Origin: Roseiarcus sp963770035
GTDB lineage: Bacteria > Pseudomonadota > Alphaproteobacteria > Rhizobiales > Beijerinckiaceae
Reading direction: 5' to 3'
Length of the DNA stretch: 64,000 nt
Assembly: GCA_963770035.1 (NCBI GenBank)
Contig: CAVYON010000001.1
Span: forward strand, 111,570-175,569
Part shown: piece by piece, positions 54,236 through 63,653 of the stretch
Layout of the letters: every line of letters begins with the position of its first letter
How positions within the stretch are numbered: the first letter of the stretch is position 1
Made by a program: the position numbers and the translations under genes
Notes under the pieces: model-generated
Told to the model about the DNA's origin: nothing
The model's database searches: none
What the model saw: the letters and a program-made list of their open reading frames with translations, nothing else

Positions 54236-54548
54236 GGTATTCCTCCAACCTCATATCGGATGAGGGCCAGCCCTCTAAGTTGTAAGTCTTTCTTGCGGCG
54301 TAACTTTGCGTAGCTCGACGCATACACCGTCTGCCTGCAACTCAGCCTATGATTGATCGAGCGAATTCGCCAAGCGTCGCCGCTTGGGGGCTACGGAAGT
54401 CCCGACCGTGTCCTTTCCGTCACAAACAAGTTGTGGATCTATCATTGATACAACCCGCGATTAATCAATCGGTCATTTTGCCGCACGCGGCACGGCAGCC
54501 GTCCGGCCGCCTATGGGCGTCCGCCGCCCGTAGGGAGGTTGTTGACGG
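54236..54548. other. intergenic region
   Basis: 313 bases, AT-richer than average, containing the promoter of the small membrane protein and leading to a LuxR-type remnant. No further feature is recognised. Confidence 0.3.
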
Positions 54549-54674
54549 ATGGCGTCCGATACCCTGGGCGTGAGCTACGAAACGGCTCGGGCGCACTTGC
54601 GCGCGATCTCCGGCAAGACGCAGGTGAGCCGACAGTCTGAATTCGTCGCCCTTGTGGCGAGAATGGCGAAGTAG
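54549..54674 (+). pseudogene. LuxR-type HTH C-terminal fragment
   Basis: A 41-codon frame reading DTLGVSYETARAHLRAISGK then TQVSRQSEFVALVARMAK is the second half of a LuxR-type helix-turn-helix (consensus LGVSxxTVRxHLxxIxxKTGVxRQxELV). The rest of the regulator is absent, so this is a truncated relic. Confidence 0.7.
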
Positions 54675-54741
54675 GGACAGGGTCTCGCGGCCGCACGCCA
54701 CGTTCCAGGCCTTTCCCGGTTCTGCGGGCAGAAAGAACGCT

Positions 54742-55085
54742 TCACGCCTTGGCGCCCTCCGCCTTCGGATTGCCCACCCTCTGGAGGACGTCAAAACCCT
54801 CGAACTCGGGATGGCCGAGATCAAGGGGCTTGTTGTCGCTGGCGTTGCGATGGGCGGCGCGGAAGTGCTCGGACTGCGTCCAGGCGGTGAGGGCCTCTCG
54901 GCTTTCCCACACGGTGTGCGAAGCATAGAGCCCATGATCGTCGCGCTCGGGGCCGCGCAACAGAGGAAATTCGACGAAGCCGGCACGCGATCGAGATGGC
55001 TGTCGCGCGAAAGCCAGACGGTCTCGAACGCGTGGGCGGAGTTCCTTGAGGACATTGAAGCGGTTGACACGGACAGGATTCTTGC
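54742..55085 (-). pseudogene. antibiotic biosynthesis monooxygenase-like gene, frameshifted copy
   Basis: Near-copy of the intact gene at 59.4-59.8 kb. One frame reads the front part (HAFETVWLSRDSHLDRVP) and another the back part (RGPERDDHGLYASHTVWESR, SEHFRAAHRNASDNKPLDLG and HPEFEGFDVLQRV). The break is a missing G: GG at 54982-54983 against GGG at 59623-59625 in the intact copy. The small dimeric alpha-beta fold (ABM/HmoA type) is used by heme-degrading and quinone-type monooxygenases; substrate unknown. Confidence 0.75.
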
Positions 55086-55202
55086 AAAAGGGGCCGGCGA
55101 TCCTTACGCCGTTCCCATACCGGATCGATACGCTCGGTGAGCTCGAAGGCTTCCCATGCGAGCGGCGGGACTCGACGCCCAGCGGAGAGCTGGAGTCGAC
55201 GT
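54781..55202. repeat. duplicated segment, copy A
   Basis: About 420 bases that align with 59422-59852 at high identity on the same strand, covering the monooxygenase-like gene and ~100 bases upstream of it. Differences are scattered substitutions and short indels, so the duplication is not recent. Confidence 0.85.
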
Positions 55203-55394
55203 TTAGCGGACCTAGCAGACCACGGCCCTGGACGGCTCAGTTTCGGTGGATTTGCGGTCATTCGGATAAAACCTGAAGGAGGCCCTTGCTGCGCCGCACG
55301 GGCGGCTGTGAAATCGAATGGCGAACCGCGGTAATCTCTGAGCACACTGCGCCGGGCAGGCTTGTCTTAACTCTCGGAAGGAAAGGTCTAGTTC

Positions 55395-56879
55395 ATGACT
55401 GAATCCGCTTTGCGCCCCGCCGCGCAATGGGCCTATCGCAGCGCGGGCGAACTCGCCGAGTCACTGCAAAAGCGGGAGGTTTCGGCGCTCGAACTGGCCG
55501 ATCGGTTCATCGCCCGGATCGAGGCGCTCGACGGCGAGCTGAACGCCGTGCCGGTGCGGGATTTCGCCCGTGCTCGCGAGACGGCGAGGCAAGCGGATGC
55601 GGCGTTGGCGCGCGGCGAGCGCCTGCCGCTGCTCGGCGTGCCCGTCACGGTCAAGGAATCCTACAACGTCGCCGGATTGCCGACGACCTGGGGCATACCC
55701 GCGGCCAAGGACTTCATCCCTCCGGAAGACGCGCTTGCCGTGAGCCGCCTCAAGGCGGCGGGCGCAATCGTTCTCGGCAAGACCAATGTGCCACTCGGCC
55801 TCGGCGACGCGCAAAGCTACAACGACATCTACGGGACGACGAACAATCCGTGGGACAGGACGCGCTCGCCGGGCGGCTCCTCGGGCGGGTCGTCCGCGGC
55901 GCTCGCCGCGGGTTTCGGTCCTCTGTCGCTCGGCAGCGACATCGGCGGCTCGCTGCGCGTTCCGGCGCATTTCTGCGGAGTTTGCGCCCACAAGCCGACC
56001 CTTGATCTCGTCCCCTCTCGCGGGCACACGCCGCCGGGCCTCCCCGCTTGGGCGGGGAGGACATACCTGGCCGTCGTCGGCCCGATGGCGCGCTCGGTCG
56101 ACGACCTTGTGCTGGCGCTCGACATCATCGCCGGTCCGGACGAGGCGGCGGACGGGCGCGCCTACCGCCTCAACCTGCCGCCGGCGCGGGGCGAGAAACT
56201 CTCGGATTTCCGCGTTCTCGTCATCGCCGAACATCCGCTGTTGCCGACCTCGGCGGCGGTCGGCGCTTCGCTCGACCGCCTGTCGAAGCACCTTGCCGCC
56301 GCGGGCGCCGACGTCAAACGCGAGACGCCGCTCCTTCCCGATCCCGAGGCGTCCGCGCGGCTTTACGTCAAGCTCCTGAACGCCTTCCTGTCGGCGGGGA
56401 TGCCGGACGACCAGTATCAGGAAGTGCGCAGCGCCGCGGAGAAGATTCCCGCCGCCGACCAGAGCCTCGTCGCCGAACTGATGCGCGGGGCGCTGCTCAG
56501 CGCTCGGGAATTGTTCCGGTTTGATTTCGCCCGTCAGGGGCTGCAACAGCGATGGCGCGTCCTGTTCCAGAACTTCGATGTGGTCGTCTGCCCGCCGGCC
56601 GCGACGCCCGCCTTTCCCCACGACCACACGGAGCCTCCAGAAGACCGCAAGATCGTCGTCGACGGCAAGGAATTCCCCTATGACCACCTACTGGTCTGGG
56701 CCGATCCCGCGACGACCTGCGGGCTGCCGGCGACCGTCGTTCCGATCGCGATCGCGGATGGCCTGCCGATCGGCGTGCAGATCATCGGCCCCGAATACGA
56801 AGACCGGACGCCGCTCGCCTTCGCCCGGCTCGTCGAGCGCGAATTCGGCGGGTTCGCCGCCCCGCCGGGCTACGCTTAA
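55395..56879 (+). CDS. amidase signature family enzyme
   Basis: A 494-residue hydrolase of the amidase signature family (GatA-related). The Lys of the Ser-Ser-Lys triad is in VPVTVKESYNVAG, and the serine-rich signature is RSPGGSSGGSSAALAAGFGP with the nucleophile in GSDIGGSLRVPAHFCGV. The C-terminal part has CPPAATPAFPHDHTEPPEDR and VVPIAIADGLPIGVQIIGP. Such enzymes hydrolyse small amides or act in Glu-tRNA amidation; the absence of gatB/gatC nearby and the sequence favour a general amidase. Start ATG 55395 lies after a GGAAGGAAAG site. Confidence 0.9.
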   Translation: MTESALRPAAQWAYRSAGELAESLQKREVSALELADRFIARIEALDGELNAVPVRDFARARETARQADAALARGERLPLLGVPVTVKESYNVAGLPTTWGIPAAKDFIPPEDALAVSRLKAAGAIVLGKTNVPLGLGDAQSYNDIYGTTNNPWDRTRSPGGSSGGSSAALAAGFGPLSLGSDIGGSLRVPAHFCGVCAHKPTLDLVPSRGHTPPGLPAWAGRTYLAVVGPMARSVDDLVLALDIIAGPDEAADGRAYRLNLPPARGEKLSDFRVLVIAEHPLLPTSAAVGASLDRLSKHLAAAGADVKRETPLLPDPEASARLYVKLLNAFLSAGMPDDQYQEVRSAAEKIPAADQSLVAELMRGALLSARELFRFDFARQGLQQRWRVLFQNFDVVVCPPAATPAFPHDHTEPPEDRKIVVDGKEFPYDHLLVWADPATTCGLPATVVPIAIADGLPIGVQIIGPEYEDRTPLAFARLVEREFGGFAAPPGYA

Positions 56880-57104
56880 GGCCTGAGCCGTCGCGGGAGA
56901 CCCGGTCAGCGGCTGTCGGCGGACGCGCGGACGCCGGACCCGGCGACAGGAACGCCGAGCGCTGTGAGGACCTTCAACGAGCGGCAGATTTCTGCACCAA
57001 CGGCAACGTCTGCAAATTGGTCGGTTTGGCCCGTTCGCCGAGCCGCCAGCGAATGACCGGAATTGTGCGCAGCAGACGGCCGGTCCCGACGTATGCGGCC
57101 GGTT
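56880..57104. other. intergenic region after the amidase gene
   Basis: 225 bases between convergent amidase and nitronate monooxygenase genes; no further feature seen. Confidence 0.3.
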
Positions 57105-58179
57105 TCAGCCGAGGACGGACTGGGCCCCGTTCCAGATATCGGAGGCGATTTCCGCAGCGGGCTTGTCGGCGGCGAGGCGGGCCGACTGACCGGCCCAGGC
57201 CTGCATCCCGTCGATATCCCCGCGCTTGCCCGCCGCCTCACGCATCGGCGCCGTCAGAATTCCTCTGCACGGGATAGGGCGCGGGCGCAGGCGCGCCTGG
57301 TCCGGTGGCGGCGCGGGCATAGGCATTGGCGATGGAACGGCCAGCGCGGCCGGAGAAGACGCGGGTGACGACCGTGTCCTCGGGCGCCGCATCCCTCAGC
57401 GCCGCGGCCCAGGGCGCCGCAAGGCCCGCTTCCGGGGCGCGCAGAAAGCCGGTGCCGATCTGCACGGCGGAAGCGCCGAGGAGGAGCGCCGCCGCCACGC
57501 CGCGTGCGTCGGCGATGCCGCCCGCCGCGATGACGGGCGCCCGGACCGCGTCGACGACGCCAGGCAGGAGCGAGAAAAGCCCGACCATCTCGGTCTCCGC
57601 CCGCGCGGCCTCAAAGGCGCCGCGATGACCGCCCGCCTCCATGCCCTGCGCGACAATCGCGTCGGCGCCCGCCGCTTCGGCGGTCCGCGCCTCGGCTACG
57701 GTCGTCGCTGTCGCAAACCAGCGGATGCCCCGAGCTTTCAGCCGCGCAACATAGTCGACAGGAAAGACCCCCATGATCGAGGAAATGACCGACGGCCCCG
57801 CCTCCAGCATCGCTTCGCACTGGGCGGCGAAGTCGGGCAGCCGGGCATCGCCCGCTTCGGGCGTCACCTCGGGTCCCCAGTTCGCAAGGAACGCTCGAAC
57901 AAGGCCTTCCGTTTCGGGATCGCGAACCGGCGGAGGATCGGGAATCCACAGATTGAGCTGAAAGCCGCCGTTCGTTCCAGCACGCACGGACGCCGCCCAC
58001 GTTTTGATCGCCTCGGGCTGCATCAACAGGGCGCCGCAAGCGCCCATTCCGCCGGCATTGGCGACGGCAATCGACAGAGAGGGCGGACAGGCGCCGGCCA
58101 TAGGCGCAAGCAGGATGGGAAGTCGCAGGCCGAGGCTCCGCGCGAAGCTCTCAGCACGGGCGATGGCGGGATGCGGCAT
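57105..58179 (-). pseudogene. nitronate monooxygenase (2-nitropropane dioxygenase type), frameshifted near the end
   Basis: An FMN-dependent NMO-family enzyme. The main frame from ATG 58179 gives LGLRLPILLAPMAGACPPSL, NAGGMGACGALLMQPEAIKT, FQLNLWIPDP, AIVAQGMEAGGHRG and GIADARGVAAALLLGASAVQ, then ends early with PYPVQRNSDGADA at 57238. In another frame the usual family C-terminus is found: GILTAPMREAAGKRGDIDGM and QAWAGQSARLAADKPA, ending at 57105. The shift lies at about 57255-57270, beside a GAATTC. Single-base loss is the simplest explanation, real or artefactual. Confidence 0.85.
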
Positions 58180-58847
58180 GGTCGCCTCCTCGGAAGATTT
58201 GTCTCGGTTTGGTCTTAGCCCGAGACTTCAAAACGCTCTATAACATCACCAAACAGGTGATTGTTTGGCCCAACGCTATCGCGCCTGATCGACTCCTCAG
58301 CGGCTGCCCGCAAGGTCTTCGATGTCCTCCGCCACGGACTTGCAACCCTGGAATCCGGCAGAGCCGCCACTGTGGCGCGAGCGGATCGGCCGCGTTTCCC
58401 TACGGGAAGAAGGAGGGGCTGGAAGCGTGCTGCAAGGCTCGGCTCCGGCGCTGCGCGAACGCGCGTGACCACTGACGATCTGAAAAGGCGCCGCACGCTC
58501 TGGCAACGAACCCGAGGGGTCTGACTCCGTCATAGTAGCAACGAAGCCGACGAACAAAACCGAGGGATCCGTCGCGGAGCCGGTTGAGACAAGAACGGGG
58601 GCGAAGGGGAGAGCGGGCCGGCAAAGCACATGCGTGGCTCGCGAAAATCATAGCTTGTAAAAAGAACAGATAGGGCCATGTACGAGAGGACGACGAATGA
58701 TTTGGTTCAACCGCTCGAAGGCGAATAGAAAATCTAGGATCTATTCGAATAAATTTCCCGCCGTTTATTATCGTCTTTACGGTGTTTCACCTTGTCGTCG
58801 TCAGTTTCATCCATATAGCATGTGGCTACTGTCACAAGGAGGATTTC
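58180..58847. other. long non-coding stretch
   Basis: About 670 bases without a convincing gene. AT-rich around 58660-58830, where a promoter for the DUF2934 gene could lie. Short frames are inconsistent and lack a ribosome site. No RNA recognised. Confidence 0.35.
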
Positions 58848-59298
58848 ATGCCGGAGCGCTTGGTCGACGTCGAGAGGCAGGGCCTGGGGCTGCTGCACAC
58901 GTTTCCTGTCACGCTCAACGCCCAGGCCGACGACGAGGCCTTCAGGCAGAAGGCGTTGGAGGCGGCCGGCTATGCGAGCTTGGTCCCGAACGAGCAACTC
59001 GAGAGTTCTGAACGCCAAGATGCACGTCGCCCGCGGCGGTCAACTGACGCCGTTCGGCGATACGCATGGCGTGATGGCGGAAACGAAGGCGGGTCTGGAC
59101 CAATTCGTTCGTGACCGCGCGTATTTCCTCTGGGAGCAGGCGGGGCGGCCCGAGGGCGGCGCCGACGACTTCTGGCGCCAAGCGCAGGATCAACGCTTCC
59201 GCGAACGCGCTTACGCGCTGTGGGAACGGGAGGGGTGTCCAGAGGGCGCCGCGGACGAGTATTGGCATCGGACGCGCGCCTTTGAGGAAGGCTGTTGA
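58848..59298 (+). pseudogene. DUF2934-containing small protein, frameshifted
   Basis: Begins at ATG 58848 after a strong site AAGGAGGA with PERLVDVERQGLGLLHTFPV and TLNAQADDEAFRQKALEAAG, a pattern known from Rhizobiales stress-type small proteins. At about 58998-59012 the sequence shifts frame and continues as NAKMHVARGGQLTPFGDTHG, VMAETKAGLDQFVRDRAYFL and two DUF2934 units: ERAYFLWEQ-type RDRAYFLWEQAGRPEGGADD and RERAYALWEREGCPEGAADE. Stop at 59296-59298. The function of DUF2934 is unknown. Confidence 0.75.
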
Positions 59299-59382
59299 GT
59301 TTACGGACCCTCCGGTTGTGCGAGCGTCCTGACCCTCCACAAGGCGAAGATTGCCGGCCCCGGCGTTCTGTCGCGTGCCGGG

Positions 59383-59802
59383 TCAATCGCCGCGACCGGT
59401 CGCATTTGGAATACTGACTGTCTGGAGGACCGCAAAGCCCTCGAACTCGGGATGGCCGAGATAGAGGGGCTTGTTGTCGCCGGCGTTGCGATGGGCGGCG
59501 CGAAAATGCTCGGACTGCGTCCAGGCGGTGAAGGCCTCCTTGCTTTCCCACACGGTGTGCGAAGCATAGAGCCCATGATCGTCGCGCTCGGGTCCGCGCA
59601 ACAGAGGAAACTCGACGAAGCCGGGCACGCGATCGAGATGGCTGTCGCGCGAAAGCCAGACGGTGTCGAACGCCTGAGCGGAGTCCTCAAGCACTTTGAA
59701 GCGGTTTACATCGACAGGATTTTCGCAAAGGGGCCGGTGATCGCTTATGCCGCTCCCCTGCCGGATCGATACGCTCGATGAGATCGAATACTTCCCACGC
59801 AA
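59383..59802 (-). CDS. antibiotic biosynthesis monooxygenase-like (ABM) protein
   Basis: A protein of up to 139 residues with an ABM/HmoA-type dimeric alpha-beta barrel domain: VNRFKVLEDSAQAFDTVWLS, RVPGFVEFPLLRGPE, YASHTVWESKEAFTAWTQSE and HPEFEGFAVLQTV. The conserved start of the domain lacks an ATG; translation could begin at TTG 59802, giving about 30 non-conserved residues first, which makes activity uncertain. It is the intact relative of the frameshifted copy at 54.7-55.1 kb. Roles in the family range from heme degradation to small-molecule oxidation. Confidence 0.65.
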   Translation of the reverse strand: MRGKYSISSSVSIRQGSGISDHRPLCENPVDVNRFKVLEDSAQAFDTVWLSRDSHLDRVPGFVEFPLLRGPERDDHGLYASHTVWESKEAFTAWTQSEHFRAAHRNAGDNKPLYLGHPEFEGFAVLQTVSIPNATGRGD

Positions 59803-59852
59803 GAGTGTGTGGGGGCGGAACTCGACGGCGCAGCGGATAGCCGGAGTCGACG
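59422..59852. repeat. duplicated segment, copy B
   Basis: Counterpart of 54781-55202 in the same orientation; contains the intact monooxygenase-like gene. The stretch between the copies holds the amidase and nitronate monooxygenase genes. Confidence 0.85.
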
Positions 59853-60338
59853 TAGAGCGCCCGTTGCAGATGATGGCCGCGAAGGTCGAAAGTGGGCGGG
59901 GAAGCAGGCCTTGGCTCTACGCGCGAAATCCGGCCGAAGCAGTCATTGCGACTAAGCTTCTCAGTTGGGGCGGGGTGTGTTGCTGGCGTTTCTCTGGGCG
60001 CCACGTCGGGGCGGCAAATCCCGTTCTATCTGCTCGCCCGAAGCCCTCGCTTTGCTCGATGCTCGCCGAAATGACCTGCATGCCGACACTACCGTCGCCG
60101 GGAGCCGATCCGGCGATCCTCGCAAGCAGCGATAGCGATTTGAGCCCAGGGACCGCCTGGCCGCCTTGCCCTCCCTGCGCGCCCCTCGCGAACTTCATGC
60201 TGGTCGCCCATCGGGGCGATAAATGTGACCGGGCTCACAGACCGCAGCCTTCATTTCCATGAAACTTAGGCGAGCCTCCGAGACGCGGTCGTCTCAACCG
60301 GCTCACGCCCGGACGGACGTTTCAAGGGAGGATGTGGC
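59853..60338. other. upstream region of the large hypothetical gene
   Basis: 486 bases without a recognised gene. A GGGAGGA site at about 60327-60333 directly precedes the start of the 1104-residue protein. No repeat or RNA seen. Confidence 0.35.
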
Positions 60339-63300
60339 ATGGCAATCAATGTCTTGATCGTCATTGACGGCGCTTTCCTGTTTCAAAACAATGCTGGGAC
60401 GCCGGATTTCACCTTTGCGACCCTAGTGAGCACGCTGACGAACGCCGGCTTTCAGGTGACCAAGGCCAATCGCGAAGCCGACCCGAACGCCGACCTCCCG
60501 GATTTCAACTTTGCTACGAGCGCAAGCCTGCTCGATTTCGATGTCATCTGGATGATCGGCGACGGGGGCTTGAACGACAATCCGATCGTGATGGAAGGCA
60601 CAAAACCACCCCTCGACGCGGCAGAACTCAACGCCGTCGCCAATTTCATGGAGCAGGGCGGCGGCGTGTTTGCCGTCGGCGATCATTACAGTCTCGGCTC
60701 TGCGATGTGCGGCCAAATCCCCCGGGTGCGCGTCATGCGCAGCTGGTACGGCCAGGGCGACGCTAGCAAGCCAGCGGAGCTGGCCGCGGTTCCCGACAAT
60801 TTCCCAAACGAAGGCATAGGACGGGCGGATACGACCCTCAAAAATCCGCTAGGGATCTATCCCGCGTTCGACGCGTCGAACAATCCCACCGTCTCGCCGT
60901 ACGCCTATTTTCAAAATCAATCGGACGCGCTGCCGCAAACTATCACGCCGACCTCGTCGCCCGCTCATCCGATCTTGCGGAACAACGGACACGATGTCAC
61001 CGTGTATCCCGACCACATGCACGAAGGCAATGCTTTGGATGTGGTGGCCGGCTTTGACTATACGCAGCCATCCCCCTATGGCGATACTTCCAAAGGCGAG
61101 TTCCGCGCGGTCGCCGGATCTCGCCAAATGCCGCAGATCATCGCCACCGGCCAAACCCGAGCGCAAGCCAGCTACGTTGTCAGCGATACCGGGCCAGTCG
61201 CGCTCGATTCCACGATCTCGGGGGCTTTCAACGTCAACACGCTCAGCGTCTACGACGGGCGCGTCGCCGGCGTCGGCCGGATCGTCACCGGCTCGACCTT
61301 TCATCATTATCTCGACATCAATCTTGTCGGCGCCAGCAGCGTCGACGCGACGACGGATCCAATGGTCGGCGGCGACGCCGAAAAGGGCCAGGGCCTGTCA
61401 ACCAACGCCACGGCGTTCGCCGACATTCAGGCCGTCTACGTCAACATCACCAATTGGCTCGCGCGCCCGCAACCGGCGATCAGCCTCATCCTCGAGCGCA
61501 GCACCTTCAGCCAGGATGAGGTTACTGCCACGCCCAGCTTCCCGGCGGCCATTTTCGTGACGGTCGATGGCCTGAAGCCCAGCCAGTTTCCCAATGGCGG
61601 CATCATGACACTATCGCCTTCCCTGTCGCAGCTGACGCAGTGGGCGCCGAGCGTCAGCGTCGAGGCGGGCTTTCCAATCACGATCGCGCCGACCGCGGTC
61701 GCGAGCGATGACCCCACCCTCTCCGACCGTCTGCAGCGCTTCACTTTCACCTATCAGGTGAATTTCACCGGCAACGCGTTCGGTTTCGCGGGGAGCGCCG
61801 CCACCGTGCCCGTCGACGCCTCACTGACGACGAGCGCCTTCCCGACGGCGCTGACCGACAAGGCGTGGATCGAGCTCGTCAAAGGCGCCAATCCTTTCAT
61901 GCTCGACCTTGCGGACGGCAACACCACATCCTGGCTCAGTTCGGATATCAAGGTGTTTCATGTGGTTGCCGGGGATAGCTTTCAGGGCGTTCCTCTGCCC
62001 GCGAACGCGACCCGTTCCGACGCCTTGACGTTCCTGCGCAGCGTCGTGTCGACGATCAACTCGAGCCAGTTCACCGCGCTGCCATCGACGGAGGCCGGAT
62101 CGGTGCTCAGCGTGGCGGCGGTGACCACGGGCAATCCTCCGAAGCCCGTCTACAATTTCGCACTCGCTCGCGTCAGGCTGAGCAGCGCCGGCGCCGACGC
62201 CAATCCCGTGCAGGTCTTCTTCAGGACGTTCGTCTCCCAAACCACCGCTGCGCTGACGTATCAGCTCGACGGCGGCGGCAATCCAACGGGCGGTTATCTC
62301 CAGACATCAGGGGCAACGCCTATCGCCCTTCCCGGCACGCAGGGCGGCGGAACGCAATGGCTCTCGTTTCCGTATTTTTCGGCGTTGCGCGTGGAACCGC
62401 CCAGCGCCCAGACCGACCCCGACAACTCCAAGCTCGTTCAGGCAAGCGTCGGATATCGGATTTACGGAGCGTTGATCGACAACAACCTCAACGACCCCTA
62501 TCTGACCCCGACCCCGGTGTCGGGCGGTTCGCCGGTGTCCCTGCCGACCATCGTCATGGGCGAGCACCAATGTGTCGTGACCGAGGTCATCTATACAGGT
62601 GCGCCGATCGTGAGCGGCGCCAATCCGGCGACGTCCGATAAGATCTCCCAGCGCAATCTGGCGATCAACGCCGTCGCCAATCCGGGGCTGAGCGCTTCGC
62701 GTCTCGCCATGCACACTTTCGAGATCGAGGCGACGCCCAGCGCGATCTCCGCCGCTCTCCCGCCAGACGAATTGCTCCTGGCGTGGTCAAAAACGATCCC
62801 CAGCAGCGCCTATCTCAACCTGCACATCCCGAGCTGGAACGCGCAGGACGTCGTCGATCTGGCGGATCGCTTCTACGCGCGCCACGAAATTCGCGCGATC
62901 GATGCCCACACCATCGGAATACCCGCTGGCGGCGACCGCTACGTGCCCATCCCGACGAGCTTGCGTCGACAGACCGGTGCCCTGTCCGTCCAGCTCCCAC
63001 TTGGGATTCGCAAGGGGCAAAGGTTCGACTTGTCCGTGCAGCAAATCACCAACCGCCAGCGTGTCGCCCGATCACCAGCACCGCGGGGCGAACAGATCAC
63101 GCTGGAACAGGCGAAGAAGCTGCTCCAAGGCCTGTCCTCCAAAGCGTCAAAACGAACGAAAGGAACCCGCGCGGCTGACGGCGTGCCTCGCGGCGTTTTC
63201 GACCTCGGTGATGGTCGATCGCTGGTGACCGATCTGTCAGTGCTGCTCCGCGCGGGCGACTACGCGCTGATCGTCACGCAGCCGGACCGCGCGCTGGTTG

Positions 63301-63653
63301 AGGCAGCGCGGCGGGACTCGGGGCGCTGGCGCGAGCCCACCGGCACGTTTCAGCTCGGCATTCCCGTTTCCACCAAAGAGGATATGCTGCTCTATCAGCT
63401 CCAGCTGCTGTCGATCATGAGCTGGCGCGTCGAGCATCTTGATCGCACGAGCCCGTGGTACGGGACTATGGTTTATTATCTCGATCTGCTGATCGAGAAG
63501 GTCTGGGCTCTCGGCGGCAATCCTTACGCCGTTCCGCCGACGCCCGACGGCAACATCCCCCAGCTTCACGGAAGCGGCAAGGACGACGACGGGGATGACG
63601 GTCGGGAGGTTGTGATCGTCAACATTTTCCCACGCGGCAAAGATCACAAATAG
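60339..63653 (+). CDS. large uncharacterised protein with glutamine-amidotransferase-like N-terminal domain
   Basis: An intact 1104-residue protein with a clear ribosome site and ATG. Residues ~1-340 have a Rossmann/flavodoxin-like pattern: INVLIVIDGAFLFQNN, LLDFDVIWMIGDGGLND, LNAVANFMEQGGGVFAVGDH and MCGQIPRVRVMRSWYGQ, the latter reminiscent of class I glutamine amidotransferase/ThuA-type domains, though no catalytic Cys-His pair is obvious; DHMHEGNALDVVAGF holds a His-rich turn. Residues ~380-900 are beta-rich (ILERSTFSQDEV, FRTFVSQTTAALTYQLDGGG), resembling secreted or virion-type sandwich domains. The C-terminus has EQAKKLLQGLSSKASKRTKG, a mostly helical end and an acidic patch (GSGKDDDGDDGREVVIVNIF). 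There is no signal peptide. Related proteins are known to me only as hypothetical. Confidence 0.75.
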   Translation: MAINVLIVIDGAFLFQNNAGTPDFTFATLVSTLTNAGFQVTKANREADPNADLPDFNFATSASLLDFDVIWMIGDGGLNDNPIVMEGTKPPLDAAELNAVANFMEQGGGVFAVGDHYSLGSAMCGQIPRVRVMRSWYGQGDASKPAELAAVPDNFPNEGIGRADTTLKNPLGIYPAFDASNNPTVSPYAYFQNQSDALPQTITPTSSPAHPILRNNGHDVTVYPDHMHEGNALDVVAGFDYTQPSPYGDTSKGEFRAVAGSRQMPQIIATGQTRAQASYVVSDTGPVALDSTISGAFNVNTLSVYDGRVAGVGRIVTGSTFHHYLDINLVGASSVDATTDPMVGGDAEKGQGLSTNATAFADIQAVYVNITNWLARPQPAISLILERSTFSQDEVTATPSFPAAIFVTVDGLKPSQFPNGGIMTLSPSLSQLTQWAPSVSVEAGFPITIAPTAVASDDPTLSDRLQRFTFTYQVNFTGNAFGFAGSAATVPVDASLTTSAFPTALTDKAWIELVKGANPFMLDLADGNTTSWLSSDIKVFHVVAGDSFQGVPLPANATRSDALTFLRSVVSTINSSQFTALPSTEAGSVLSVAAVTTGNPPKPVYNFALARVRLSSAGADANPVQVFFRTFVSQTTAALTYQLDGGGNPTGGYLQTSGATPIALPGTQGGGTQWLSFPYFSALRVEPPSAQTDPDNSKLVQASVGYRIYGALIDNNLNDPYLTPTPVSGGSPVSLPTIVMGEHQCVVTEVIYTGAPIVSGANPATSDKISQRNLAINAVANPGLSASRLAMHTFEIEATPSAISAALPPDELLLAWSKTIPSSAYLNLHIPSWNAQDVVDLADRFYARHEIRAIDAHTIGIPAGGDRYVPIPTSLRRQTGALSVQLPLGIRKGQRFDLSVQQITNRQRVARSPAPRGEQITLEQAKKLLQGLSSKASKRTKGTRAADGVPRGVFDLGDGRSLVTDLSVLLRAGDYALIVTQPDRALVEAARRDSGRWREPTGTFQLGIPVSTKEDMLLYQLQLLSIMSWRVEHLDRTSPWYGTMVYYLDLLIEKVWALGGNPYAVPPTPDGNIPQLHGSGKDDDGDDGREVVIVNIFPRGKDHK

